A stretch of DNA of 64,000 bases from Pseudomonadota bacterium (GTDB taxonomy: Bacteria > Pseudomonadota > Gammaproteobacteria > Burkholderiales > Burkholderiaceae_B): assembly GCA_023387815.1 (NCBI GenBank), contig JAEWHK010000052.1, positions 118,180 to 182,179 on the forward strand. Direction: 5' to 3'. Of this stretch, positions 34,604 through 43,714 are shown piece by piece (position 1 is the stretch's first letter; every line of letters begins with the position of its first letter). The translations under genes were made by a program, and so were the position numbers. Under the pieces are notes generated by a model. That model ran no database searches and was not told the DNA's origin. It saw only the letters and a program-made list of their open reading frames with translations.

Positions 34604-37248
34604 TTATTTCCCCTTTGCATAATTGAACCAAGATTCACAATGAATTTGTACTTACGGCCATCCGGATTTTTGTCGTCGCTCAAACTGATGTAGCAGCCAT
34701 CCGCAGCAAGCAACTGGGTAGAGATAAATAATCCCAAGCCCTGTCCTCGTTCCGCCGCAGGTTTGGCCGAGACGAACATATCAAAAATGCTGTCTTCGTA
34801 ATTAGGTTCGACGCCTGGACCATTATCGGCTACAGAAAATCCCGTATTCGTAATCTCGACTTGTATGCGTTTTGGTCGTTTTATATCCAATACGTCGGTG
34901 CCGCGACGCAGCCAATAGACACTGTTCCTAATCAGATTGTCGAGAACCGCAAGCAAACGACCTCGATTGATCTTAGCAACGGCCTGGCTAGCTTTGCCTC
35001 GAATTTCGAATGCTATGCCCTCACGCTCCAAGGCAACGGCGCGGTTTTCCTTATATTGAGTGACAAAATCGAACAAGTCGATCGACTCTTTGACCGTCCG
35101 AGTCCTAGGAAGCAATGGATCGATGATTGCTGCTGCACTCGTGATGCTCGAACAAGCAGCACGAATAGAGCGGGCGTGACGTGCGACGGCTTTTTCGTCT
35201 GCTCTACCCTCTTTTACCAATGTTTCGATACCAACGACTCGTCGTCTAATTTCTACGATATGGGTGCGCAGTTCGTGTGCAAGACCACGAGCACTGAGGC
35301 CAACAGCGGCGCTCTCATAGAGAGACAGCATGCGTTCTTTGTTATCACTGAATTCCTGTTTCAGCATTCGCACTGCACTAGTCGCTTGCTCACCCGAATC
35401 CAAGTTGCGCTTCACTGTCTGAGCCTTCTGTAACGCAATTCTTAGTAAGTCGGTTGCGTGTGTGCCCGCTTGCTGCTCGACAAGGCCTAGGCCCTTTTCC
35501 AATGTGGCGACTACCGACTGGACTTCCTGAATGGCCGCCGTAGCGTTTTCTACCGTGTCTGAGACGACGTCGAAAGAACGCTCCGGTGTTGGTGGACGTT
35601 CAGTGGTTGTCGGGACAACCTGGCTCGCGTACTTGTCCATCGCTCGGCGCACGGCCTCAAGTGCCTCGTTAGCAAATGTTCTACATTCTAAAGCGATCGA
35701 GTTGAAGCCTCTAAATGCATCATTCTCAACGAAACTCTCCCGATCTGATTTCTCAATTAGCTTGTAATTGTGCTCGCCGGTGAGTGCAAAGTAGCCTAAT
35801 GTATTGTGTACGCGCAGTTGATAGGTGCTTCCCGTGGTCATTGCTTCGGCCAATCTGAGCCAGTCGCCTTGAGAGCGCACGCGAAACCCATCACGAAGAA
35901 TGGAAATTCCTGCCATCCTTTTGATTGTTGCCCGATCGATCCCTAGCCCTGCTGCCGCTTCTGTGTCAACTTCTGAATCGGTGGGGTTGATATCACTAGA
36001 CTCGTCAGTGGAGAAATCTCGCAGGTTGAAATAATAGAAAGCGGCGCTGAAGGGACCCGGATCTTCTGCTTTGATCTCGCGATTACCTGTTTTGATATTT
36101 GACCACGGAATCGTCTGCCTGACTTCAACGAACCATTCCGGGCTGGGACGGGGAGTGACCTTGTAACGCTTCAATCTTGTCGGATCGCTCAGCCACTCCA
36201 GAAATTTGGCACCGTCATCTTTCCCAAAAACGTCGTTAGATTTTTGCTTCTGAGCTTTGCTGCTGCCATGGGTTGCTCGAAACAATCTTTCACGGAAGCG
36301 GGCAACGCACTGCAACTCAGGTTGGCCCCCGAGGCCTGCCTGCCACTGAAACTGGAAGTCTGCTACAGCCCGTTTAAGTAGCGTATCGGTAACGGTCACA
36401 AGACTTGTCTTATCGTGGTCAACATCCACCGTCACCGGGAACTGCGCCTTTGCCTCGAACGGAGAGACTAATGTTGCCAGACTGAGCTTCAAGGCGGCGG
36501 CACCGTTTGACCATTGGCCAACGTTCTTTAAACCATAAACGGAAACTCGCGTTCCCTTGAACCGATCTGGATTAGGAAGGCCTGTTTTTACAAAAACCGG
36601 AATCTGGTCGACAGTTGCCGCTCGTTCACAATCAGCCCACCGAAATACTGCAGACGCCAATGGTTCATTCTCGTTGGTGCTTGTTACTACTTCCAATATG
36701 TCGCCAAGTTTCATTGAGCCCAATCGTCCTACTCCTTTGTCACCCAACGGAGTACGACCTCTCCTCGTTTTCTTTTTTTGCATACCTTCAGCAGAGCGTT
36801 TGGAGGAACCGCTGATGGTAAGCCAAGACTCGCGCAGCTTTTCAATTGCAATACCATCACCAGTATCTTCAATGGTAATATGACCCGTCCAGGTAAGCCG
36901 TCGACTTATAACATCACCCGCGTCGACCACCTTTTCGTTGCGCCATTCGTCTGAAACTTCAAGTTCCTTGTTCTGCCTCATAAATGTGACCTGAACGTTT
37001 TCCACATCTTCACGAAAATCCAGCAATCGGTCAGCTCGGTCTTCTTGCACCAAGGAGCCGATATCTTTGGTGCGGATATAAATCTTACAACCTGGTGAAT
37101 CAGCGTCGTAAGCATTTTTGACACACTCGAGGATAGCTTGTTCTGCATCTGTAACGAGTTCCTCGCCCAATTGGATGAGTACTCTAGCAGAGACCTTTAG
37201 CTCCGCGTCCGGTCGCTGATTTTCTCCGTCCAATTTCGTTTCCTCCAT
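34600..37248 (-). CDS. Dual-ATPase protein: MORC/MutL-like GHKL module plus histidine-kinase core
   Basis: 882 residues with two GHKL ATP sites. The N-terminal one has the N-box ECVKNAYDAD (41-50), G1 EDTGDGI (127-133) and GDKGVGRLGSMKLG (169-182), as in MORC, paraMORC, Hsp90 and MutL proteins, followed by a transducer-like region. The C-terminal part has an H-box LAHELRT with His658 in a helical segment, then a kinase ATPase: N-box NLIRN (771-775), ADNGPGV (807-813) and GQGLGLF (835-841). Prokaryotic MORC-like ATPases are known from restriction-type neighbourhoods. The methyltransferase gene ends 11 bases upstream, and the receiver-like gene overlaps downstream. No transmembrane segment is present, so it is a cytoplasmic sensor. 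Its trigger is unknown. Confidence 0.75.
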   Translation of the reverse strand: MEETKLDGENQRPDAELKVSARVLIQLGEELVTDAEQAILECVKNAYDADSPGCKIYIRTKDIGSLVQEDRADRLLDFREDVENVQVTFMRQNKELEVSDEWRNEKVVDAGDVISRRLTWTGHITIEDTGDGIAIEKLRESWLTISGSSKRSAEGMQKKKTRRGRTPLGDKGVGRLGSMKLGDILEVVTSTNENEPLASAVFRWADCERAATVDQIPVFVKTGLPNPDRFKGTRVSVYGLKNVGQWSNGAAALKLSLATLVSPFEAKAQFPVTVDVDHDKTSLVTVTDTLLKRAVADFQFQWQAGLGGQPELQCVARFRERLFRATHGSSKAQKQKSNDVFGKDDGAKFLEWLSDPTRLKRYKVTPRPSPEWFVEVRQTIPWSNIKTGNREIKAEDPGPFSAAFYYFNLRDFSTDESSDINPTDSEVDTEAAAGLGIDRATIKRMAGISILRDGFRVRSQGDWLRLAEAMTTGSTYQLRVHNTLGYFALTGEHNYKLIEKSDRESFVENDAFRGFNSIALECRTFANEALEAVRRAMDKYASQVVPTTTERPPTPERSFDVVSDTVENATAAIQEVQSVVATLEKGLGLVEQQAGTHATDLLRIALQKAQTVKRNLDSGEQATSAVRMLKQEFSDNKERMLSLYESAAVGLSARGLAHELRTHIVEIRRRVVGIETLVKEGRADEKAVARHARSIRAACSSITSAAAIIDPLLPRTRTVKESIDLFDFVTQYKENRAVALEREGIAFEIRGKASQAVAKINRGRLLAVLDNLIRNSVYWLRRGTDVLDIKRPKRIQVEITNTGFSVADNGPGVEPNYEDSIFDMFVSAKPAAERGQGLGLFISTQLLAADGCYISLSDDKNPDGRKYKFIVNLGSIMQRGNK

Positions 37249-37259
37249 GCGAGACTTAA

Positions 37260-38603
37260 TTACTGATTTGGTATGAATTTCTTTGCCAAGACTATTGTTT
37301 CGGTATTCATCGTGCTGGAGCGATTATTACGGGCCGCCATTTTCTTGTCATGAATAGTCCGATGTATCCGACCTATCGTTTCAACTCCGCTCTTTTGAAG
37401 CATTTCTTCAAGAATCTCCTCCATAGGCACTCGGATACCTTCAATATGCCGATTTCCAATAGTCCAGGCGTGATATCCGTCAAGTCTAGTTGAATTGCAA
37501 ATTTGTTGAATGCAAGGAGCCAGATCTCCGAAAAAGGCACCAAAACGTTTGATTCCGCTACCTTTCGGTGAAAGCTTGATGAGATAATCCTTCACCGATA
37601 CGAACTCATCCCGGAGTAGTTCGGCCCTTTCTGTCGCGTTCTTTGCACTCCCACCTAAACTGGCAGTATCTAAAGCATGCGTATTTGCTAGTACACCTGC
37701 TTCGATTGCGGGGCTGATGTCTTCAATCGGAATCCATTGCAGTGGTAAATAAGCGTACTGACCATAGGGGATCGTTGTTTTATTATCCCCATATGGCGGA
37801 GATGTCATGATGACATCAAATAATTGACTCGTCTCTGCTAGCGCGCGCGTGCTGTCACCCGCTGTGATGCTCACGGACTTCTGGTATCGACCCCGCTTCA
37901 GGAAACCCTTTGCTGCCCATTCGGAAGCTTGATCTTTCAGATGCTTCTTGTAGCTTTCAATCGTGTCAACGAAGATTTTGAGCGGATTTTTTCCGGCATT
38001 TATCTCGGCCGCTTTCTTGATATGTAGTTTGTAGGTCGAATTACGAGAGTTACAACTAACCCGGATAACTCGTGCGAGTGCTAACCAAAACAGTCGACGA
38101 GCCCATAGAGCGTTCTCCTTCTTGATGTTCCGTGCAATTTTTGAGATACCGAGCGCAACGTCAACATCAAACCATTTATCTCGACTGGGAAACGTGCTTT
38201 CGTGTCGACTACTTCGATCTGCATGTAGGTTTGAGATTAGCGTTGCTGCTTTGTCCGCGAAGGAGTCAATGAAATATGGACCTGATTTCGCTAGACAAGA
38301 AAGAACCGCCAACGGATTGATGTCTACACCAGCGAAATCCATACCCAGATTCATGCTTTCTACTAAGACTGTACCTGAGCCGACAAACGGGTCTAGAACT
38401 TTCCGAGAGTCTGGCGAGACCTCCTTAATCGTCGCTAGGATACTACCCTGTAAATTGGGCACCATCATGGCCGGGTAGTGGATCAGCGCATGCGCTCCGC
38501 GGCGTTTGGACGCATTCTTGAAGGACCAATAATTTTCACCATGAGTCTCTTGAATTGTCGAAAGACTGTCAAGCAATGGATCTTCTCTAATTTTTTGCAA
38601 CAT
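37260..38603 (-). CDS. DNA methyltransferase (N4-cytosine/N6-adenine type)
   Basis: 447 residues from the ATG at 38603, with GGAGTG upstream; a GTG at 38633 would add ten residues. Motif I, DPFVGSGT, is at 71-78 and the catalytic motif TSPPYGD at about 266-272. The order and the TSPPY form are those of amino-methyltransferases that modify the exocyclic amine of cytosine or adenine. No restriction endonuclease follows; the next genes are the MORC-like/kinase and receiver-like proteins, with spacing of 11 bases and a 4-base overlap. It probably marks self DNA for this three-gene system. Confidence 0.82.
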   Translation of the reverse strand: MLQKIREDPLLDSLSTIQETHGENYWSFKNASKRRGAHALIHYPAMMVPNLQGSILATIKEVSPDSRKVLDPFVGSGTVLVESMNLGMDFAGVDINPLAVLSCLAKSGPYFIDSFADKAATLISNLHADRSSRHESTFPSRDKWFDVDVALGISKIARNIKKENALWARRLFWLALARVIRVSCNSRNSTYKLHIKKAAEINAGKNPLKIFVDTIESYKKHLKDQASEWAAKGFLKRGRYQKSVSITAGDSTRALAETSQLFDVIMTSPPYGDNKTTIPYGQYAYLPLQWIPIEDISPAIEAGVLANTHALDTASLGGSAKNATERAELLRDEFVSVKDYLIKLSPKGSGIKRFGAFFGDLAPCIQQICNSTRLDGYHAWTIGNRHIEGIRVPMEEILEEMLQKSGVETIGRIHRTIHDKKMAARNNRSSTMNTETIVLAKKFIPNQ

Positions 38604-39230
38604 GCACGCCGTCACTCCAAAACACAAGCCCACCTTGTACGACTTCTCGTACTTTCCATTTCCACCGCCGCTAAAATGGCTGAATCAGCCTCTATTCGAT
38701 GGATATGCGCGGATTGCGAAATAGTGGCATCAATTCTGTTCGCAACTGCCATCCTCTTCCGGGGCGCGGTCTTTACTCAATAAGTAACTCTATTTTACAA
38801 GAAGTTGAAGAGAATTTGGCTTTTGATTGGAAAGAAGAGAAAAGCCCGCGCGCAGGAATTGTATGATTCTTCGAGTTATGATTCGATTTTCCAAATACGC
38901 GGCACTATGCGGGGTTGCCTAAATAACTCAACGAACTTGCGCAAGAGAATAGCTTTTCTGGCCTCTCCTGCTTCTCCACCCATGCTGGCTGAAGCCCGAA
39001 ACTACGAACGTCTTGGATTAGAATAGTCTCGATACGATTTGACCAAAGTCCTTGAAATAGAGAGCTATCCGATTGAATATAGGAGTCGAAACTTTATCCA
39101 AACAAGTAAGTAACGCTCATGCTTCGTACTACCGTATCTCTGGTGACACATTGTATGCGTCCGGTAAATGTCCCCGAATGCTTACTTTGGTTGGCCGTCT
39201 AACTTTCCGAGATATGCGCGATGGATTTAA
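38604..39230. other. Intergenic region with possible eroded att-flank sequence
   Basis: About 630 bases without a convincing gene, between two minus-strand operons. It should contain the promoter of the methyltransferase operon. Around 38782-38820, the sequence AAGTAACTC followed by TTTACAAGA resembles part of the sequence repeated at 41.8, 55.9 and 61.5 kb, in the same orientation. The match is short and may be chance. Confidence 0.4.
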
Positions 39231-40079
39231 TCAGCCTTTGGACAAGAAACCACCCTCACAAAACCAGTCATTCTCGCTCCATGCTCGGTACGCTGCCGTT
39301 CGCCAACCATTAGCGCGGACGGCTGCACAGCTTTCTGCTCTATGTTTAAGTTCTTCACGCACCCCATCCAATGGATTGGCATTGTGTAAGATTTGAAGTT
39401 GGTGCCGGATATTAAGCAGCTCTTCTGCTGCTTCAGACGCGTAGAGCGCAGCCAATCCAAGCGAGTTAAAATGTTTATTCACCCGCGCATATAGCGTATT
39501 GTCCCAATTATCCGAACGCGCAATGACATATCTCAAGGCTGCCGGCTGCCTTTGAATAACTGTCGCTGTAAGCCAAACGTCATTTCCAAGATCGTCATAA
39601 TATGGATGAAGTGGTACGTCTTCTGCCGTCCCTGGTACAGTGTCCAATTTCGCTTTGTTGCAGTCTGAGCATGCTGGTATCAGGTTCAGTGGTGCGACTG
39701 CAAGCGCAGGATAATGTGCTTTTGGCAAATGATGATCAAGCGTCGATACTGACCGTTGCATACATAATGGGCACCGGCCTCCCGGTGCTGACGCAAATAT
39801 TTTGTCGTAGATGTCGCGCCCTGGTGAACCGTTTTGCGCCATACGCTGTGCGTAGACCTTCTGCATTTCGGTCACAGTGATGTCTGGCGCGACAATATCA
39901 TGGACAGCGATCCCATGAAGGGTGTGAGCGCGAGCGGCATGATCGAATCGCGCTGAAGCGTCTACGATTGCAGGTTCAGCAGCCGCAAGGCGCGCAGCAA
40001 GTTCCGGCTTGCGCACTCTACTTATACAAGTGTTAAAGACAGACTGAGCCGAAAGAGTGGGGCGATTCAGCGACCACAT
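39231..40079 (-). CDS. HNH nuclease of a Septu-like pair (PtuB-like)
   Basis: 282 residues. The HNH domain is central: Cys103 and Cys106 (CPLC), LDHH at 114-117, the Asn of LNLIPA near 132, Cys137 and Cys140 (CSDC), then NKAK. This is a zinc-supported beta-beta-alpha metal nuclease. The TGATG junction means its start shares one base with the stop of the upstream ATPase gene. An SMC-like ATPase followed by an HNH protein is the gene order of the Septu anti-phage system. Helical flanking regions have no other recognisable domain. It probably cuts nucleic acid when the ATPase partner releases or activates it. Confidence 0.75.
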   Translation of the reverse strand: MWSLNRPTLSAQSVFNTCISRVRKPELAARLAAAEPAIVDASARFDHAARAHTLHGIAVHDIVAPDITVTEMQKVYAQRMAQNGSPGRDIYDKIFASAPGGRCPLCMQRSVSTLDHHLPKAHYPALAVAPLNLIPACSDCNKAKLDTVPGTAEDVPLHPYYDDLGNDVWLTATVIQRQPAALRYVIARSDNWDNTLYARVNKHFNSLGLAALYASEAAEELLNIRHQLQILHNANPLDGVREELKHRAESCAAVRANGWRTAAYRAWSENDWFCEGGFLSKG

Positions 40080-41623
40080 CAGAGATTCTCGTCTTCTAGA
40101 TCGTCGCGCACAGCCAGGAGACCCTGAACAATTGCGCGCGCCTCATCGCCAAGTTCATTGCTGAAACGGCGCATTACGCTGCTATAACTGGGGAGTTCTC
40201 TAACCGTTTCCCGAAGCAACTTATGAAAGCCCGATTGAGTAACCTCCAACCCGAATACCTCGCGCGTGAGCAACCCAACGTTCTCACCAAACGTTTGAAT
40301 CTCGGGCCTTTCTGCCACCGAGCATAGACCAGTTCGTCGCACAACCCAAACGCAGCTTGTCGGGACTTCCTGCAATACTACCGGGGAATGTGTTGCAATT
40401 AGCGCGACTCCATTTCGATTTATGAGCAAATCTGATAGTGCTCGAACAAAAGCTGAAAGTAATGGTGGATGTAAATGTGCCTCAGGTTCATCTAGTAAAA
40501 CAAGAGTTTTCTCTTCAACTGTTTCAACCAAACGTGTGATTGTTAATAGAACGATCTTGTGGCCGGAACTCAGGTTCTTGAAAAGCCTGCGAGCCGCGAG
40601 TTTAAGAGCGTCTGTGTCTCCATCTAAATGGGCTAGTGACGACACATTAGCGTCACTAAAAATTGGATCTGCCTGCAACATATTAAGTGCTCGTTCCCAA
40701 CGTGCGACCTTTCCACTTTGCCGGCATATCATCACGCTGTTGACAAAATCAACAGATAATCTGTCAGGGTTTTTGGGCGGTTTCGGCTTGCCGTCCTTGT
40801 CTTTGCCTATTAGTTTCAGTCCAATATAAGCGTATCGGACGCCCTCGGACTTATCTTGCCGGTTGGGGAGAGGTTCAAACGGGTCAAAAGCACTAAACGT
40901 TACTGATACTAGGCTAGTGAATAGTTCCTCATCAAGGTCAGAACTAAATGCGCCAACTTCATTTGGATTTGCATTTTGTTCAACAATCGCACGGGTCATG
41001 TCGTTGAGCAATGTAGTTTTGCCTACTCCATTACGCCCGATCAAGACATGTACATTAGTGGGTGGAGTCGATTCCGGAGCGACTGTAAAAGTGAGCTTCA
41101 ATGGTTCAATACGAAGAGATCGTCGTCTCGCTACATAATTAAATTCATAGTCAGTTAGACGAGCACCACCTTGTGCCATTCGATGGAATTGTCCTGCTAC
41201 GGTAGATCTATCTACTGAACGCAGCAAAGATGTTCCCGTAACTTTTTCATTGAGGGCTCGTTCGAACAGATCAGGATCATTTGCTACATCCCGAAGGTTG
41301 TTAAGCACACGATCACGAATTCCTGCTCCAATCGAATTGAGGGCAGAATAGTAGGTGTCATCTTGGCCGAGCGAAAAGAAACGATTATCAAGTTCGTCGA
41401 ATTCTATTGGGATATGTGGGCGACGCTGTCCATCCTCCATGGCAAACTGGCCAATCTTCACTCCACCGATACTGTGTCGCTCGCCATCCTCGTCAAAGAT
41501 AACGAGTGTGTAGAGGGTAGAAAATTTGAACCAATCATCCCAATCGTCTGTCAGCAAGTAAGCGCGATTTCGCGTCTGAGCGGAAGGTCGAGTGCCAACT
41601 GGCAGTACATGAAAATACGCCAT
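40079..41623 (-). CDS. SMC/ABC-like ATPase of a Septu-like pair (PtuA-like)
   Basis: 514 residues. Walker A GRNGVGKTT is at about 195-203. The ABC-type signature LSSGHK is at about 345, followed by Walker B LVLLDEPEAHLHP near 375 and the switch histidine in ATHSP. The first 180 residues precede the ATPase and form an extra N-terminal region. It has no long coiled coil, so it belongs to the compact AAA_21/OLD-like ATPases used in defence systems. It starts immediately after the stop of a 52-codon frame, with no ribosome-binding site of its own, so its translation is probably coupled. The HNH gene follows with a one-base overlap. Confidence 0.78.
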   Translation of the reverse strand: MAYFHVLPVGTRPSAQTRNRAYLLTDDWDDWFKFSTLYTLVIFDEDGERHSIGGVKIGQFAMEDGQRRPHIPIEFDELDNRFFSLGQDDTYYSALNSIGAGIRDRVLNNLRDVANDPDLFERALNEKVTGTSLLRSVDRSTVAGQFHRMAQGGARLTDYEFNYVARRRSLRIEPLKLTFTVAPESTPPTNVHVLIGRNGVGKTTLLNDMTRAIVEQNANPNEVGAFSSDLDEELFTSLVSVTFSAFDPFEPLPNRQDKSEGVRYAYIGLKLIGKDKDGKPKPPKNPDRLSVDFVNSVMICRQSGKVARWERALNMLQADPIFSDANVSSLAHLDGDTDALKLAARRLFKNLSSGHKIVLLTITRLVETVEEKTLVLLDEPEAHLHPPLLSAFVRALSDLLINRNGVALIATHSPVVLQEVPTSCVWVVRRTGLCSVAERPEIQTFGENVGLLTREVFGLEVTQSGFHKLLRETVRELPSYSSVMRRFSNELGDEARAIVQGLLAVRDDLEDENL

Positions 41624-41782
41624 CTACCGAATCGAATGGCCTAGCATACACAAAAAGCTCATGAGAGGCTCGACGCAAAGATAGTCGTGCATACTTTTGC
41701 GTCTTGTTCCGGCTGCATATCTACTGTTCACAAATGACACATTTTCGATTTGCCGAATTTCTTGAGTGCCCGAATGCACCAT
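41624..41782 (-). CDS. 52-codon leader frame of the Septu-like operon
   Basis: A short frame (MVHSGTQEIRQIENVSF...) starting at 41782 with GGGAGG upstream. Its TAG is directly followed by the ATG of the ATPase gene. The ribosome-binding site belongs to the conserved repeat that flanks the tRNA-Leu end. The peptide has no recognised domain. It may be a real small protein, a leader that couples translation, or a remnant of the gene that once followed the repeat. Confidence 0.45.
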   Translation of the reverse strand: MVHSGTQEIRQIENVSFVNSRYAAGTRRKSMHDYLCVEPLMSFLCMLGHSIR

Positions 41783-42066
41783 GCTTGCCTCCCTAGCTTT
41801 AAGTAACTCAAGTTTACAAGATGTGATATTTAATTTGTGATTAACTGCGAGGTTTGAAAAAAGTTTCAGGTAAGGCATATCGCTTGCTGCGTTACAGCAA
41901 GTCTTCCAGATTGTTGGCTAAATGGGCTTTTTCGACAGAATCTTACCAAGAATAATTATCTTGTCGGTCGATGTGTGCTTGAAATTTTCAAGTGACCTAT
42001 TGATTATTACTTTTGTGTCGGGGCGGAATCGAAACAGCACTCGTTTTGTGGCGGGGGATTTTGAGC
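41783..42066 (-). repeat. tRNA-Leu-flank repeat, copy 1
   Basis: About 285 bases strongly similar to 55882-56096 and 61516-61800. Conserved blocks include AAGTAACTCAAGTTTACAAG, GATATTTAATTTGTGATT, a CTTGCTG-CGTTA-CAGCAAG stem near 41889, TCTTCCAGATTG and a block reading CTTGTCGGTCGATG. Its right end is an eroded tRNA-Leu 3' fragment. On the minus strand it leads into the Septu-like operon and ends with that operon's first ribosome-binding site. Confidence 0.8.
42014..42066 (-). other. Eroded tRNA-Leu 3'-end fragment (old attachment site)
   Basis: Matches the fragment at 61747-61800 with several deletions and substitutions: GGCGGGGGATTTTGAG is intact while the T-arm half reads GGAATCGAAACAGCAC. 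Base pairing of the T-stem and acceptor is lost, so it is not a functional tRNA. It marks the end of an older integration. Confidence 0.7.
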
Positions 42067-42581
42067 TCGTTTTAAAGTATGGAAGTCAAGAGTGCCGCAG
42101 CTTAGCGAAAGTTACAGTGGCTAAAAGTAATTATTTATTCGTAAATTAGGATGGTTTTGCGAAAATGCCGAGAACTCTTAAGTCTACTTATGTTTTTGGA
42201 GCATGTGGCGATCTAGAGGAAATTGCCGCAGTCTCGAGGCTGTATATTGCAGAAGTACTTTCAGGCGGCTAGTATTGTTGCCAACGCCTCATAAATGTCG
42301 CATGTTCGGAATACTCGGGCACTCAGCTCAAAAAGTTAGCTGTTAATATTTTCTTCTTTGCGAGACTGGCTATTAAGCGATGGCGGCAGATCAGCAACGA
42401 GAGAAAGAGGCAACGCAGTAGGATAACGCCCTAGCCAAAGATATGTCCGATGGTGTGGACTGGCCAGAATTTTGGCCGCTAAAATTCAGCTCTGAGACTT
42501 AGAGCGCCGAAACGTCTCGGGTCTTTTTTTGGGAAATATAAAACAGATATGCAATCCGCCTAGAAGGAGAAAGGTGGCGCG
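42067..42581. other. Intergenic region after the eroded att site
   Basis: About 515 bases. By analogy with the right-hand att site an integrase gene would be expected here, but none remains. A short frame at about 42164-42271 (35 codons, MPRTLKSTYVFGACGD...) has no ribosome-binding site. Nothing else is recognisable. Confidence 0.45.
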
Positions 42582-43151
42582 ATGGCTGTTGTCCGATGGG
42601 AAGATTGGGATGGCAATGGGCTGGAGCATTGCGTCTATAACAACTCTGGCGAAGGACTTATCCTGGAAGGTGTTGTCGCGGGGACCCGACATGGTTTCTA
42701 TGGGGGACACTACTTCGTTCGCACCGATTCATCGTTCAGGACACGCGAAGTGCGCGTTAGATATGTCGACGGGCCATGTCTGCATGTGGAGACAGATGGC
42801 AAAGGACATTGGCGCGATGTCCTCAAGGGCAGGGCGCTCCCGGACTTGGATGGCTGCTTCGATGTTGATATCGGAATCACTCCGGCTACAAACGCGCTGC
42901 CTATCAAGCGGTTGAAACTACAGGCAGGGGCAAGCCAGGATATTACTGCCGCTTATGTCCCGCTTCCCGATCAAATCAACGGTGATTTTCTGCCACAGCG
43001 GGCGGAGCAACGTTACACCTGCCTGACACCAGATCGGCTCTATCGCTATGAAGGTTTGTTTCGAGCGTTTGTAGCTGAACTAGAATTCGATGAAACAGGT
43101 CTCGTGATTGATTATCCTGACACATTTCGTAGAGTGAAAATAACGCCGTGA
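42582..43151 (+). CDS. Putative glycolipid-binding protein (PF06475-like)
   Basis: 189 residues, with AGAAGGAGAAAGG upstream of the ATG. The sequence has the pattern of the putative glycolipid-binding family: WEDWDGNGLEHCVY, then LEGVVAG near 30, the VDGPCLHVETDGKGHW stretch and LDGCFDVDIGITPATNALPI. The fold is an all-beta barrel. Cytoplasmic, no signal peptide. The name comes from structural similarity to lipoprotein-localisation factors; biological function is not established. It is the first intact gene after the eroded att site. Confidence 0.78.
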   Translation: MAVVRWEDWDGNGLEHCVYNNSGEGLILEGVVAGTRHGFYGGHYFVRTDSSFRTREVRVRYVDGPCLHVETDGKGHWRDVLKGRALPDLDGCFDVDIGITPATNALPIKRLKLQAGASQDITAAYVPLPDQINGDFLPQRAEQRYTCLTPDRLYRYEGLFRAFVAELEFDETGLVIDYPDTFRRVKITP

Positions 43152-43204
43152 TTTTCGCGGGAAAAAAGTCTCGCCTGCAAAACCTTCGCTGACTGATGCC
43201 GCGG

Positions 43205-43714
43205 CTACACTCCCTCAAATATGCTCAGTTCCATCTTCTGTGCTTCTAATTCTGAGTTAGGACGCAAACGCTCAGGTTCCCCAACAGGATAAAATCCTCG
43301 CGATCTATAGAGCATCATGGCTGGTGATTCATCTACTGTGACTGATAGGTGGATGTGTAAAGCTCTCTTGTCTTTTGCCCATGCAATGCAGCGTTCCAGA
43401 AGTGCTCGACCCGCACCTCGGCCTCTCACGGAAGGTGCTATCCATAATGAATATATATGAGCAATTCGAAGATCACTATCTGAGAGAAGGCACCAAACCA
43501 AACCACAGACTTCATCGTTATTGACGGCAAAGAATCCTCTTCCAGATTGCCCGGATTCAGATGCAATGGCCCGAGTAATCCACTCTTCTTCCGGAAGCAT
43601 GGTTTCCTGCTCCGATGTGCTACCAAACGCGTCTGGGGATTCCTTTAGAGCCTTGAGACGTATCTCTCGGTATGCTGGCCAATCATCAGAGTTAATCGGG
43701 CGAACAAATAGCAT
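43205..43714 (-). CDS. GNAT-family N-acetyltransferase
   Basis: 169 residues from the ATG at 43714, preceded by AAAGGAACC; a longer form from 43741 is less likely. The acetyl-CoA loop is WIAPSVRGRGAGRALLERC (about 85-103), preceded by IAHIYSLW and followed by LSVTVDESPAMMLYRSRGF. It transfers an acetyl group from acetyl-CoA to an amine. Substrate unknown. Convergent with the glycolipid-binding gene. Confidence 0.85.
   Translation of the reverse strand: MLFVRPINSDDWPAYREIRLKALKESPDAFGSTSEQETMLPEEEWITRAIASESGQSGRGFFAVNNDEVCGLVWCLLSDSDLRIAHIYSLWIAPSVRGRGAGRALLERCIAWAKDKRALHIHLSVTVDESPAMMLYRSRGFYPVGEPERLRPNSELEAQKMELSIFEGV

Noticed and set aside
27553..38603. BREX or DISARM system
   Set aside because: There is no PglZ, BrxC, BrxL or DrmA/B-like protein; the large protein is a self-contained Type ISP enzyme and the others form separate operons.
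42014..42066. A functional tRNA gene
   Set aside because: Only a 3' half is present and its T-stem pairing is broken.
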